A program made the translations under genes and the position numbers. From JBBQKP01 sp038326995 (GTDB lineage: Bacteria > Planctomycetota > Phycisphaerae > Tepidisphaerales > Tepidisphaeraceae), in assembly GCA_038326995.1 (NCBI GenBank), contig JBBQKP010000135.1, positions 1 to 9,128 on the forward strand: a stretch of 9,128 nucleotides of DNA, in the 5' to 3' direction. The notes beneath the pieces are model-generated. The model saw nothing but the letters and a program-made list of their open reading frames with translations. It made no database searches and was not told where the DNA came from. Positions 1-7,511 of this stretch are shown here, piece after piece. The stretch's first letter is position 1. Each line of letters starts with the position of its first letter.

Positions 1-342
1 TCGGTCAGCGGCGACGCGTCGCCTGAAGTGCTGCACGACCTGTGCGTCCACATCACCGCGTTCAAGCCCGTCGCACTGGGCCTGACCCGCGAAGCAGTCC
101 CGGCCGAGCTCGTCGAAAAAGAACGCGGCATCGCGGTGGAAGAAGCCAAAGCGACCGGCAAGCCCGAAAACATCGCCCAGAAGATCGCCGAGGGAAAAGT
201 CGGCTCGTTCTTCAAAGAGCGTGTGCTGCCCGAGCAGGAATTCATCAATCCCGAAAAATTCCGCGGCTCGGTCGGCGATATGCTGAAAAAGGCAGGCGGC
301 ACGCTGGTGGAATACGTCCGCGTCGAGATCGGCCAGAACTGA
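1..342 (+). CDS. tsf: Elongation factor Ts, C-terminal part (5' end outside window)
   Basis: EF-Ts is the cytosolic guanine-nucleotide exchange factor that recycles EF-Tu-GDP to EF-Tu-GTP during translation elongation. Frame 1 is open from the first base and encodes 113 residues ending in VEYVRVEIGQN and a TGA stop. Recognisable family features are the segment around VHITAFKPVAL, the charged VPAELVEKER stretch, the KATGKPENIAQKIAEGK motif that precedes the C-terminal subdomain, and the LPEQEFINPE segment. A full EF-Ts is usually about 200-300 residues, so more than half of the gene lies to the left. In many bacteria rpsB precedes tsf and pyrH or frr follows; here a tRNA gene follows within 60 bp instead. 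Identification is from recognised family sequence and is secure; the start codon is not visible. Confidence 0.95.
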   Translation, partial: SVSGDASPEVLHDLCVHITAFKPVALGLTREAVPAELVEKERGIAVEEAKATGKPENIAQKIAEGKVGSFFKERVLPEQEFINPEKFRGSVGDMLKKAGGTLVEYVRVEIGQN

Positions 343-358
343 AAATCGGCCATAATCC

Positions 359-386
359 TTGACAGAAGCAAGAGTCGGGGTAATTT
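359..386 (+). promoter_or_regulatory. Probable sigma-70-type promoter for tRNA-Asn
   Basis: A perfect TTGACA -35 hexamer (359-364) is followed after 16 bases by TAATTT (381-386) as the likely -10. This would start transcription around 392-395, just before the mature tRNA 5' end at 401. The -10 sits inside an imperfect dyad at 372-395: GAGTC pairs with GACTC and GGTAA with TTACC. The dyad could be an operator or chance. The promoter starts 17 bp after the tsf stop, so the tRNA can be transcribed independently of tsf. Confidence 0.55.
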
Positions 387-400
387 ACCTGACTCGACAA

Positions 401-472
401 TCCGCGATAGCTCAATGGTAGAGCATCCCGCTGTTAACGGGATGGTTGTAGGTTCGAGTCCTACTCGCGGAG
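401..472 (+). tRNA. tRNA-Asn (anticodon GTT)
   Basis: The full cloverleaf can be drawn by eye. The acceptor stem TCCGCGA (401-407) pairs with TCGCGGA (465-471), with G472 as discriminator. The D arm is GCTC/GAGC with loop AATGGTA. The anticodon stem TCCCG/CGGGA holds loop CTGTTAA, with anticodon GTT at 433-435. The variable loop is TGGTT. The T arm GTAGG/CCTAC holds loop TTCGAGT. All stems pair perfectly. CCA is not encoded, since the bases after the discriminator are CTTACG. Anticodon GTT reads AAC and AAU codons. Confidence 0.97.
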
Positions 473-478
473 CTTACG

Positions 479-506
479 AAAACCCCTGATTTATCAGGGG
501 TTTTTT
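479..506 (+). terminator. Rho-independent terminator after tRNA-Asn, possibly bidirectional
   Basis: CCCCTGA (483-489) and TCAGGGG (494-500) form a 7-bp GC-rich stem with loop TTTA, followed immediately by six T residues (501-506). This is a strong intrinsic terminator for the tRNA transcript. On the minus strand the same hairpin is followed by TTTT from the AAAA at 479-482, so it may also stop read-through from the minus-strand giant gene, whose stop codon is about 220 bp away. Confidence 0.9.
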
Positions 507-722
507 GCGTTTCTGGGGCACTTTCGCGTCCTTCCAGCCCCGCGCCAAAACCTTCAATTTCCTTTGGTTTCCTGATGGTGCGCTGCGGCACTGCTTCGAA
601 TAATGCGACGTTTTGACGAACCCTGCGGTTGTAAGGTCGGGCAGAACGTCGTCGGGCAGAGCGTCGTCGGGCAAGGCCGAGTAGCTTTGGGCGATGTTGT
701 TTGGGAAAACCAGCTTCATAGA
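507..722. other. Intergenic region between tRNA terminator and giant gene
   Basis: I see no convincing gene in this convergent region of about 216 bp. Minus-strand ORFs cross it, but they end by reading through the terminator and the antisense of the tRNA, which is typical of spurious calls. The only internal structure seen is the short 15-bp tandem repeat listed separately. Confidence 0.6.
636..678. repeat. 15-bp tandem repeat, about 2.8 copies
   Basis: Two adjacent 15-bp units, GTCGGGCAGAACGTC (636-650) and GTCGGGCAGAGCGTC (651-665), differ at one base. A partial third unit, GTCGGGCAAGGCC, follows at 666-678. It lies in the 3' flank of the giant minus-strand gene. It is likely a small slippage product with no function visible from sequence. 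Confidence 0.85.
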
Positions 723-3700
723 TCAAGCCAGGATGTCTTTGCCCTTACCGGACTGGCGGCCAAGCAATCCCGACGACGAATCATCGCCTGCTCCAGCATT
801 GCCGATCCGCGCCAAGGGGCTTGCCAATGAGGTGCCGAACCCTCGGGCGAGGATCACCAGATCGGAGAAGTTGACTGCGCCGTCGTAGTCAAAGTCGCCC
901 TGACTGAACGTTCGGCCGGACTGGCCGAAGTTGCGGGCCAGGATCACCAGGTCAGAGAAGTCGACCTTGCGATCTTGATTGGCGTCGCCGGCGAGGACAA
1001 AGAAGTTGAACGTGGAAGCGGCCAGTGCGTTGCCGAATCGATCGACGACAGCCCCGGCCAGCACTTGCCCGGTGTAGTTGCCGTTCGGCAGGGTTTCAAA
1101 GAGATAGCCGGGGAAGGTGAAGGAAGCAGTCCGCGATGCCGCGTTGTATTCCTGAAAAATGAACGAGGTCGGGATGACCTCGCCGGTGGTCGTGTTGGTA
1201 AGGCGGATCGAGGCCGCACCGAGCAGCAGGACGACGTCTTCACTGAACTGAATGTCGACCGATTGTCGGTTGCCTGCGCCCCTGGCGAAAGGCGGGACGC
1301 CGTTGACGTTGATGTCGGCAACGACGACTGCCGGGGCGATGGCGTCGACGGTTGGCGTGCCGTTCTCGAAGCCCGTGTAATTCACTGTCCTGAGATTGGT
1401 GCTTGTGACATTGCCCGCAGAGGGAGTTCCGCTGATGACGGGGTTGATCGCACTGGCAAGGGCGAGGTTGATTGTGTCACCGGGTGATGTCGCCGGGGTG
1501 CCGCCCGTGATGCTGATTGAGGCGACCGCGTTGGGCTCGATGAACGCCGTGTCGACGCCGCTTCCCATGCGGAGTTGAATGCTCTGAGCGGAATCGAATG
1601 AGACTGATCCGCCGGGTGCGAAGAAGTTGTCGCCGGGAAAAGCGCCGATGGTGTTCTGAAAAATGTGAAGCGTCATCGGCGTGCTCTTGGTGTTGCTGGA
1701 CTGGGTGATTCGATTGTTCGTGCCGCCGCCGCCAAAGAAATTCACACGTCCGCCGATCAGACCAGAGTTGGTGGGGAGGGTTAGTGTGTCGTTGCCCTCT
1801 GCGGCGTAGAAGTTGAGTATGCCCGACGCGAAGGTCCCGAGTTCAAGCGTGTCGATGCCCGCGCCACTGTTGATGTTGGTGACATCGATACCGCTGAAGG
1901 GGATGGAGGTGCCCATGCGAACCAGCGTGTTGCCGTTGACCTGATAGGTGGCGTTGCTCACGCTAGTGAGGTCCTGGTCGTTAAGGTTGAAGGTGTCGAA
2001 GCCGGCCGAATCGGCGAGCGTGAGGGAAACCGCCGCCGCCGACGCGCCGAAGGCTGAGCCAAAGACGTTATAGGTGTCGTTCCCCCCGCCGCCGTTGATC
2101 GTTGCGGGCCAGGCGGTCGAGTGGGAGTTGATGTTGAAGATATCGTTGCCAGAGCCGCTTGTGATCGCGACGGAGTTCATGCTGGTGTAGCTCGGCGTAT
2201 CAATAATGACCCCGCCGCGCGAAATGCTGATGTTGCTTGTGTTGACGGTATAGCTCTGGTCGGTCGTCAGCGCGGAGGCATTGTAGGTAAACGTATCGGT
2301 ACCCTGCTGGCCGTTAAGGGTGAGATTCCGGAACGTGAATCCGCCAGGCTGTGGCACGAGGTTGAACGCGTCATCGCCCAGGTTGCCGTTGATCGTGTAG
2401 GTTCCAAATGAGCTGCCGGCACTGAAGATCGTATAGATATTATTGCTGGGATTGCCGTTGAAGGTTTTGGTATTGATGTTCGTAAACCCGAACGCGGCCG
2501 TGCCGCTGCCTGCGGTGAAATATCCCTCGCCCAATGTAAATTCGACGCTCGGGACATTGACGTTCATGGAGTTGAAGCCGTCGCCACCATCCATCATCAA
2601 GGTCGTAAAGAAATGGACGTAGGCTTCATTGATGTTGAATATCGTTCCCTGGCTTCCACCGACGAGAGAGACGGGTTGAAAGAACGTTACCGATTGCTGG
2701 AAGCCGAGGATAAACGTGTCGGCCCCGCCGCCGGCATCGATGTTCAAACCCTGATTGATCGAACCTGCGAAAGTGATTTGGTCCGCGCCGTTGCCTGCAA
2801 GAATGCCGACGGATTCAAAGCCCGTCGTGAATAGCGAGATGAGCCCGCCGAAGATGACCTCGTTGTTGCGTACGTCCCAGATTCGGCCGATCGAACTCAG
2901 GCTGTCGTTGAATGTGATCTGGTCTGTGCCGTTGCCGCCGTTGAACGTTTGAGGAAAGGTTCCAGTGAGGTTTCCACCGCCCACAATGAAGTTGTCGTTT
3001 CCGTTGTTGCCGTTGGCGATTAGCGGAGTCGTCACTCCCGTGCGGATGCTGATGGTGTCCGCGCCGCTGCCGGCATTAATGACGATGCCTTCGGTGCCCG
3101 CGTAGTTGATGGTCTGAGGCAAGTTCGCGCCGTCTCGAATCAAAAACGTCGGGGCGACGTCGTAGCTGATGTTGTAAGCAGGTGCCTGATCGTTGATGAC
3201 AATTCGGTCGCCTAAACCGCCTGCATTGGCATCACCTGAAAACGTGATGTTTGCGAAAAATGAGTCGGCGTTATTTCTGCCGAGATTCAGCGTGTCGTTT
3301 CCAGTGTTGCCGTTGATAAAGACGGGCCCCTGGACCAGCGTACCGGCGAAAGGCGAGGCTCCGACGTTGAAGACGTCGTCCTGGTTGCCGCCGGTGATGG
3401 TGGTGCTGACAAAGGTACCCGTCTCGTAGATTTCAAAAGTGTCCGCGCCGTCGTACGCGGTCAAAATTATATTCTGCATACTGGAATAGAAGCCGGTCGC
3501 GGCGTTGCTGACGAATCGGCCATTCGCGTTAAGAGCTTGGTAGTCGTTGCCCGCGGTTCCTTCCAGAATGAGGGTGTCGTTGCCGAGCGCGCCGAATACA
3601 TCGACGGGGATATTCAGGCTCGTGTAGCTACCTTGGATGGTGACCACATCAGCGCCGCCCTGCCCGTTGACGACGACGCGGGTGATCGATCCTCGTGCGA

Positions 3701-5249
3701 ACCGCTGCACGATGGTGCCGCCTGAGACGACGTTCTGCAGGTAAATCTGATTCGTGGCGGACTCGTAGCCGACGTTGATCTGGTTGTTGCTTGAATAACC
3801 CTGGACATAGAGCGTGTTATCCGACTCTGTTGCGAAGGTTCCGACGTTGGCAAAAATGTTGTACTGACCAAGATTACCGTAGGCACTGCCCTGGGCGCTG
3901 ACGCGCAGAATATAGGTCTGTCCGGGCGTCGCGTTGCTGGTAGTGATGGTGGCCGACGTGTTGGTGACGACCAAGCTGGTCGTCGGCGCGGCGCCGCTGG
4001 TCGGGATCAATTCGAGCGTGGGCGCGAGCATGCCCGCCACGAAGGTGTTGTTCGGGAACTTAAATTGCGACACGTCAATGCTCAGCACCGGCCCGGCCGC
4101 GGTGAAGCGGAACGCGTCCTGGTCGCCGTTTCGCTCGATCACGCCGCTGCCGGTTTGAATGGTTGAATTGGGATTCACGACCAGCGTGCCGGCGCTGCTG
4201 AAGCTGCCGAAATCATCGACACGGTATGAGATGTTCGTGCCCGGGCGGGTGAGGATGTCCAGGTCACTCTGCGGGCCGGTCGCGACGGGGTTGCCGTCAG
4301 AGTTAAGTGAAGTGGTCGGGCCGCTGTTCCAGATTCCTCGTTTGTCACGCACGACACTTGATGCGCCCATGATCGGAACTGTGGTCGCGTTGCCGCTGGA
4401 GTATTCTTCGGTCACAGCTCCGCCAACGTTGAACGTGCTTTGGTGTCGAAGGCCGAACAAATGCCCCGCCTCGTGTGCCACCGTTTCCGCCAGGAAATGG
4501 CGATCGCCTTCGTTTATCGCAAGGCTGCCGGCGTTGATCGCGTCGGCAGAGAAGACGAAGCCCTCATTTGATAATTCCGAACGCGTAAACCCTTCGAGCG
4601 GTGCGACGCCGCCGGCGTCTTTTTGGTACCAATCGTTCTTGCTCCCGCCGATGATTATGTGGACGGCTTCTGCGTCGTTGAACGTCGCAGGCCGAATGGT
4701 GGTCACGTCGATATCGAAAGGCGAGTATTTTTCGGCGACGTGGGCCCAGATGTCGTCCATCGCATTGAGCTCAAATTCATTGAAATCTCCGGGGACCGCA
4801 TCGATGGAGAATGCGGGAACCGGACTCGGAAATAGCGCCGATCCAGGGCCTCTCACGAGATAATCAGTGCCAGCCTGCCATACAAAGGGCGCTTCACCAT
4901 CAAAGTCCAGATAGAGCTTGACCAGCGCGCCAGGGCGACTCGATTGAGGTCTGACTGGAACGGTTGGCGTGGAATTTAAAGTCCGCGCGGTAATGCCGGG
5001 CGATCCCTCCATCGACTCGGCCAGCGACATCGAGCCGGGCGGAAACTGCCTTGGCTGGCAACCCAGGCAGCAACAACCCGAGCCGTGCCCGACGAACGCT
5101 TCGGGCACAACCGACAGCATCCGGCGTTGCTCAAGCGACTCCGCGACGAACTTCGCACCCGAACACGTCGCCCGAGCGACTCCACGCCTGCGGTTGGAAC
5201 TGTATCTACGGGAATTGTAAAATCCGTCTGTTCGAGTCGCGAGTTTCAT
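723..5249 (-). CDS. Giant LEPR-XLL metalloprotease-like surface protein with RTX-like repeats and dockerin-like C-terminus
   Basis: This 1508-residue protein is probably exported. Residues 37-46 (ESLEQRRMLS) match the LEPR-XLL motif found near the N-terminus of large planctomycete extracellular proteins; no classical signal peptide is visible. Residues 105-335 look like a metzincin-type zinc protease: HEAGHLFGLRH at 259-269 gives H259, E260, H263 and H269, and PIMG at 292-295 fits a Met-turn. Residues 340-470 resemble a pre-peptidase C-terminal (PPC-like) beta domain (NGDQDAFRF near 374-382). From about 530 to 1270 there are roughly 17 degenerate RTX/cadherin-like motifs such as GNDTLNLG, GADTFEI and GNDIFNI. 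Residues 1301-1419 are Ig-like (SbsA/Big_5 style, with VDIQFSEDV). Residues 1420-1472 form two calcium-loop dockerin-like repeats (DANQDRKVDFSD and DFDYDGAVNFSD). The ATG start is preceded by AAAGGTAAGAAC, an acceptable Shine-Dalgarno. The domain family is well supported, but the substrate and true protease activity are unknown. Confidence 0.93.
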   Translation of the reverse strand: MKLATRTDGFYNSRRYSSNRRRGVARATCSGAKFVAESLEQRRMLSVVPEAFVGHGSGCCCLGCQPRQFPPGSMSLAESMEGSPGITARTLNSTPTVPVRPQSSRPGALVKLYLDFDGEAPFVWQAGTDYLVRGPGSALFPSPVPAFSIDAVPGDFNEFELNAMDDIWAHVAEKYSPFDIDVTTIRPATFNDAEAVHIIIGGSKNDWYQKDAGGVAPLEGFTRSELSNEGFVFSADAINAGSLAINEGDRHFLAETVAHEAGHLFGLRHQSTFNVGGAVTEEYSSGNATTVPIMGASSVVRDKRGIWNSGPTTSLNSDGNPVATGPQSDLDILTRPGTNISYRVDDFGSFSSAGTLVVNPNSTIQTGSGVIERNGDQDAFRFTAAGPVLSIDVSQFKFPNNTFVAGMLAPTLELIPTSGAAPTTSLVVTNTSATITTSNATPGQTYILRVSAQGSAYGNLGQYNIFANVGTFATESDNTLYVQGYSSNNQINVGYESATNQIYLQNVVSGGTIVQRFARGSITRVVVNGQGGADVVTIQGSYTSLNIPVDVFGALGNDTLILEGTAGNDYQALNANGRFVSNAATGFYSSMQNIILTAYDGADTFEIYETGTFVSTTITGGNQDDVFNVGASPFAGTLVQGPVFINGNTGNDTLNLGRNNADSFFANITFSGDANAGGLGDRIVINDQAPAYNISYDVAPTFLIRDGANLPQTINYAGTEGIVINAGSGADTISIRTGVTTPLIANGNNGNDNFIVGGGNLTGTFPQTFNGGNGTDQITFNDSLSSIGRIWDVRNNEVIFGGLISLFTTGFESVGILAGNGADQITFAGSINQGLNIDAGGGADTFILGFQQSVTFFQPVSLVGGSQGTIFNINEAYVHFFTTLMMDGGDGFNSMNVNVPSVEFTLGEGYFTAGSGTAAFGFTNINTKTFNGNPSNNIYTIFSAGSSFGTYTINGNLGDDAFNLVPQPGGFTFRNLTLNGQQGTDTFTYNASALTTDQSYTVNTSNISISRGGVIIDTPSYTSMNSVAITSGSGNDIFNINSHSTAWPATINGGGGNDTYNVFGSAFGASAAAVSLTLADSAGFDTFNLNDQDLTSVSNATYQVNGNTLVRMGTSIPFSGIDVTNINSGAGIDTLELGTFASGILNFYAAEGNDTLTLPTNSGLIGGRVNFFGGGGTNNRITQSSNTKSTPMTLHIFQNTIGAFPGDNFFAPGGSVSFDSAQSIQLRMGSGVDTAFIEPNAVASISITGGTPATSPGDTINLALASAINPVISGTPSAGNVTSTNLRTVNYTGFENGTPTVDAIAPAVVVADINVNGVPPFARGAGNRQSVDIQFSEDVVLLLGAASIRLTNTTTGEVIPTSFIFQEYNAASRTASFTFPGYLFETLPNGNYTGQVLAGAVVDRFGNALAASTFNFFVLAGDANQDRKVDFSDLVILARNFGQSGRTFSQGDFDYDGAVNFSDLVILARGFGTSLASPLARIGNAGAGDDSSSGLLGRQSGKGKDILA

Positions 5250-5288
5250 GTTCTTACCTTTGTGATGAGCGTTGCTGTTCAGGTCACC

Positions 5289-5336
5289 GGCTTATAACGT
5301 GTTGGCTTCGCTGGCTTATTACGTGTTGACTTTGCT
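5289..5336. repeat. 24-bp tandem duplication spanning the stop of the PEP-CTERM gene
   Basis: Two adjacent 24-bp units, 5289-5312 and 5313-5336, share 21 of 24 bases; a diverged third unit may follow at 5337. Read on the minus strand, the first unit encodes the end of the PEP-CTERM protein (SKVNT, then TAA TAA). The second lies just after the stops and would read ASEANTL-stop in the same frame. The period of 24 preserves the reading frame, so the duplication has altered or extended the C-terminal tail of the protein. Confidence 0.85.
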
Positions 5337-6101
5337 GGCTTGATTCAAGTTCGCACGTCGCCGCATCAGCACGCAGGCCATGCCGATCGCGAGCACGCTA
5401 AAAATCCCCGGCTCGGGAACCACCTGAATCGAGGTGATGCGAAACCTCATTTCGGCGTAGTCCGGCTCGCCGTTTCCGTCAGCGATGAAAATGGTCCCGA
5501 CCGCCGACGAGAATGAACTTAAATTCGGTGCGGTGAGCGGCAAATCGTTCGACGACAACGCCGTGCCACTCGGGTCGATCAGGCGAAACGACATGCCAAG
5601 GATCGGAAAGAAGTTGAAATCCGGATCGAGCACCGGATCCCCGGACAGGTCGGTGAAGTTGGCCGGGAATGCGAGGGGGCTTTGGACAGCGTAGCTATCG
5701 CCTGCCGGAGAAAATCCGGAGCCGTCGCTGTTGTTGACGACGTCGATGCCGTAAAAGAACGGGCCGGGCGAGGTGCGATACGCGTTGCCGCCGCTCGCGA
5801 GGTTCATCGAGACGGGCAACACCGGTAGACCGAAAAAATTGGTCTCAAGATAGTACCGATAGAACGCCGACGTCGGGCTGGTCTGAAGCTCGTAACCCGC
5901 ATCGAAAAAGTTATACGTCCCCCCGATCGGTGCGCCGACCACAAACGAGTTGTTGAACCAGTTATCCGTATCGTTAATACTCGTAATCTCGCCTTGAAGG
6001 GCGACCACGACCTCCCCGGCTCGGACGCTGGCATTACACATCATCGAGGCCGCGATCGCCCCGGCGATCATTCCAATTCGATAAGTATTTCCCTGAATCA
6101 T
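5319..6101 (-). CDS. PEP-CTERM sorting-domain protein
   Basis: This 260-residue exported protein of unknown specific function is expected to be processed by an exosortase and anchored at or released from the cell surface. Residues 1-28 form a signal peptide: short polar start, R8, hydrophobic run IGMIAGAIAASMM, and a likely cleavage after SVRA. The body is Asn/Ser/Phe-rich and beta-like, without a domain I recognise. Residues 228-231 are VPEP, followed by a hydrophobic helix (IFSVLAIGMACVLM) and RRR at 249-251, which is the PEP-CTERM signature. An 11-residue tail follows the arginines, longer than usual, and it coincides with a 24-bp tandem repeat. The ATG is supported by AAGGAG nine bases upstream. 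The giant LEPR-XLL gene begins 69 bp downstream on the same strand with no clear terminator between, so the two may be co-transcribed. The exosortase gene is not in the window. Confidence 0.93.
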   Translation of the reverse strand: MIQGNTYRIGMIAGAIAASMMCNASVRAGEVVVALQGEITSINDTDNWFNNSFVVGAPIGGTYNFFDAGYELQTSPTSAFYRYYLETNFFGLPVLPVSMNLASGGNAYRTSPGPFFYGIDVVNNSDGSGFSPAGDSYAVQSPLAFPANFTDLSGDPVLDPDFNFFPILGMSFRLIDPSGTALSSNDLPLTAPNLSSFSSAVGTIFIADGNGEPDYAEMRFRITSIQVVPEPGIFSVLAIGMACVLMRRRANLNQASKVNT

Positions 6102-6206
6102 CTGACTGCTCTCCTTGAGATAAATTGTCGAAGGGTCGAGTTATCCGAATCGCTACACCACATGCCGGCCGCACATTGCAAGGCCGTTCAGGAGGTAGTG
6201 CGTCGT

Positions 6207-6620
6207 CTATTGCGAAATCCCCTCAGCCGTCCGGAATTTTTCCTGATCGATCACTCCCCGCTCCCGACAACTCCGCCTCTCACATACCAATACAACCCGT
6301 AACCCCGCCGCGATCAGCCCCGCACCAATCGTCTCCTGCACCAACGCGATCATCGCATCAACCGCTTTGATCGTCCGCCCGAGCCCGAGCATCATCGTGC
6401 GAACGTGCAGGCGAAATGTCTCAACGATGTGCCTCAGATGCCAAGCCCTCGACCCCGGCCAGAGCAATTCGCCCAACCCGCGATCGCCCTGTTGATCCAC
6501 AAACTGGCCGACGGATTTCCACGGAAGCTCGACCCTCTGACGCGACACGAACAACTGCCCGGGAAGCCGTGGTGATGGCATCGCACGAGCATACAAACTA
6601 CACCCCACGCGAATCGGCAA
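6207..6620 (-). CDS. Small hypothetical protein, weakly supported
   Basis: This frame encodes up to 137 residues that I do not recognise. The reason to keep it is codon use: much of the frame has G or C in third positions and a plausible amino-acid mix, for example RTIKAVDAMIALVQETIGAG and GLIAAGLRVVLV, which could form an amphipathic or hydrophobic helix around residues 82-112. The longest version starts at a TTG directly after an in-frame TGA and has no clear Shine-Dalgarno. Internal alternatives are GTG at residue 5 and ATG at residue 14. It lies 33 bp downstream of the fibronectin-III-like gene on the same strand. It could be a small accessory protein, a remnant of a larger gene, or non-coding. 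Confidence 0.33.
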   Translation of the reverse strand: MPIRVGCSLYARAMPSPRLPGQLFVSRQRVELPWKSVGQFVDQQGDRGLGELLWPGSRAWHLRHIVETFRLHVRTMMLGLGRTIKAVDAMIALVQETIGAGLIAAGLRVVLVCERRSCRERGVIDQEKFRTAEGISQ

Positions 6621-6653
6621 AAAGGTTCATCGACCGCGACTCTGCACCAGCGC

Positions 6654-7511
6654 CTACGCCACCGTTCTGACCTTGTTCACCACACCACTGACCTCGTTCA
6701 CCGTCGCGCTGGCGTTGTCATCAAATCGCAGCCTCGACGTCGTCGCAACGACCATCGCAGACCCCTTGGTCGCAGTAGTCCTCGTGCTGCAAATCCCCTC
6801 GCCCACGCACACGCTCACCGGCCTGCTCGACGGGCCCGCTTCGTCGCGTCGGTTCTTCCACCACCCGCTGATCCACACCCTCGTGCCGGTGGGCAACGTC
6901 TGATCAAAGTCGATCATCAGCCGCGTCTTCGTGGTGCAAATCAAATACCTCCAGTCGTCGCGGTTTAAAGGCGGTGATTCGCCGACGTGATAAAACAGCG
7001 TCGCCCCCGTCGCCTCGTCCGGCCGCGCGCGACGCGTCTTGCGATCACTATCGCTCAAAGAAATCATCACCCGCTTCCCCTGAATCCCGAGCACCTTCAC
7101 CACCGGCGAATTCCCCGGCGGCCGCACGTGCCTCACCCGCGACTTGGGCACGTTCAGCCCCAGCGCCAATCGATCCACGTTCGACAGCGTCACGTTCCCG
7201 CGCAATCGAACCGCGATCAATCGCGCGAGATGTTCCATCGCCCGACGTTTCTCATTCTTATTCGCAACGCCCGGCCGAGTGCGCGTCTGCGGCGTCGTCG
7301 CAAGCTCATACGCCCGCACGAACTGCTGCTGCAGGTCGACAAACGCATCGACCGTCTTCGCCGGCACTTCGAAATGCCCCGGCTGTTGCTGCAACCGCTT
7401 CGCAAAATTCATCGACCACGCCACCATCGTCGGCTCATCGTCTGGAAAGAAATCGTATCGCATCATGATCATCCAAAAGTTCCCGCGACAGGCCCCGATC
7501 GCACGCGTCAC
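6654..7511 (-). CDS. Hypothetical protein with helical N-terminal part and fibronectin-III-like part
   Basis: This 285-residue protein resembles a group of uncharacterised bacterial proteins that combine a short helical N-terminal region with a beta-sandwich domain; the specific function is unknown. Residues 18-105 look helical (RYDFFPDD, AWSMNFAKRL, MEHLARLIAVRLRG), followed by the DRLALGLNVP linker (113-122) that often precedes the beta part in this group. Residues 130-225 look like a fibronectin-type-III-like domain, ending in RVWISGWWKNRRDEAGP. Residues 236-285 form a Ser/Thr/Val-rich tail that looks like an addition. The GTG start at 7511 has GGAGG five bases upstream. Relatives I recall begin near a DFxP motif, so ATG at 7472, 7466 or 7463 may be the true start. 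There is no signal peptide, so it is probably cytoplasmic. The coding frame is well supported; the family assignment is from memory of its pattern. Confidence 0.72.
   Translation of the reverse strand: MTRAIGACRGNFWMIMMRYDFFPDDEPTMVAWSMNFAKRLQQQPGHFEVPAKTVDAFVDLQQQFVRAYELATTPQTRTRPGVANKNEKRRAMEHLARLIAVRLRGNVTLSNVDRLALGLNVPKSRVRHVRPPGNSPVVKVLGIQGKRVMISLSDSDRKTRRARPDEATGATLFYHVGESPPLNRDDWRYLICTTKTRLMIDFDQTLPTGTRVWISGWWKNRRDEAGPSSRPVSVCVGEGICSTRTTATKGSAMVVATTSRLRFDDNASATVNEVSGVVNKVRTVA

Noticed and set aside
412..726. Minus-strand ORFs of 104 and 81 residues (412-726 and 474-719) downstream of the giant gene
   Set aside because: They run through the tRNA terminator, and the longer one through the antisense of the tRNA itself (SASRTRTYNHPVNSG is the usual false translation of an antisense tRNA). 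Neither has a Shine-Dalgarno or recognisable product.
4159..4863. 234-residue plus-strand ORF antisense to the protease domain
   Set aside because: It lies opposite a well-supported coding frame with conserved protease motifs and has no recognisable domain; it is a high-G+C shadow.
5231..5240. Possible attachment-site copy of the tRNA-Asn T-arm (TTCGAGTC near the giant gene start)
   Set aside because: Only eight bases match, the flanks differ from the tRNA 3' end, and no integrase gene is present.
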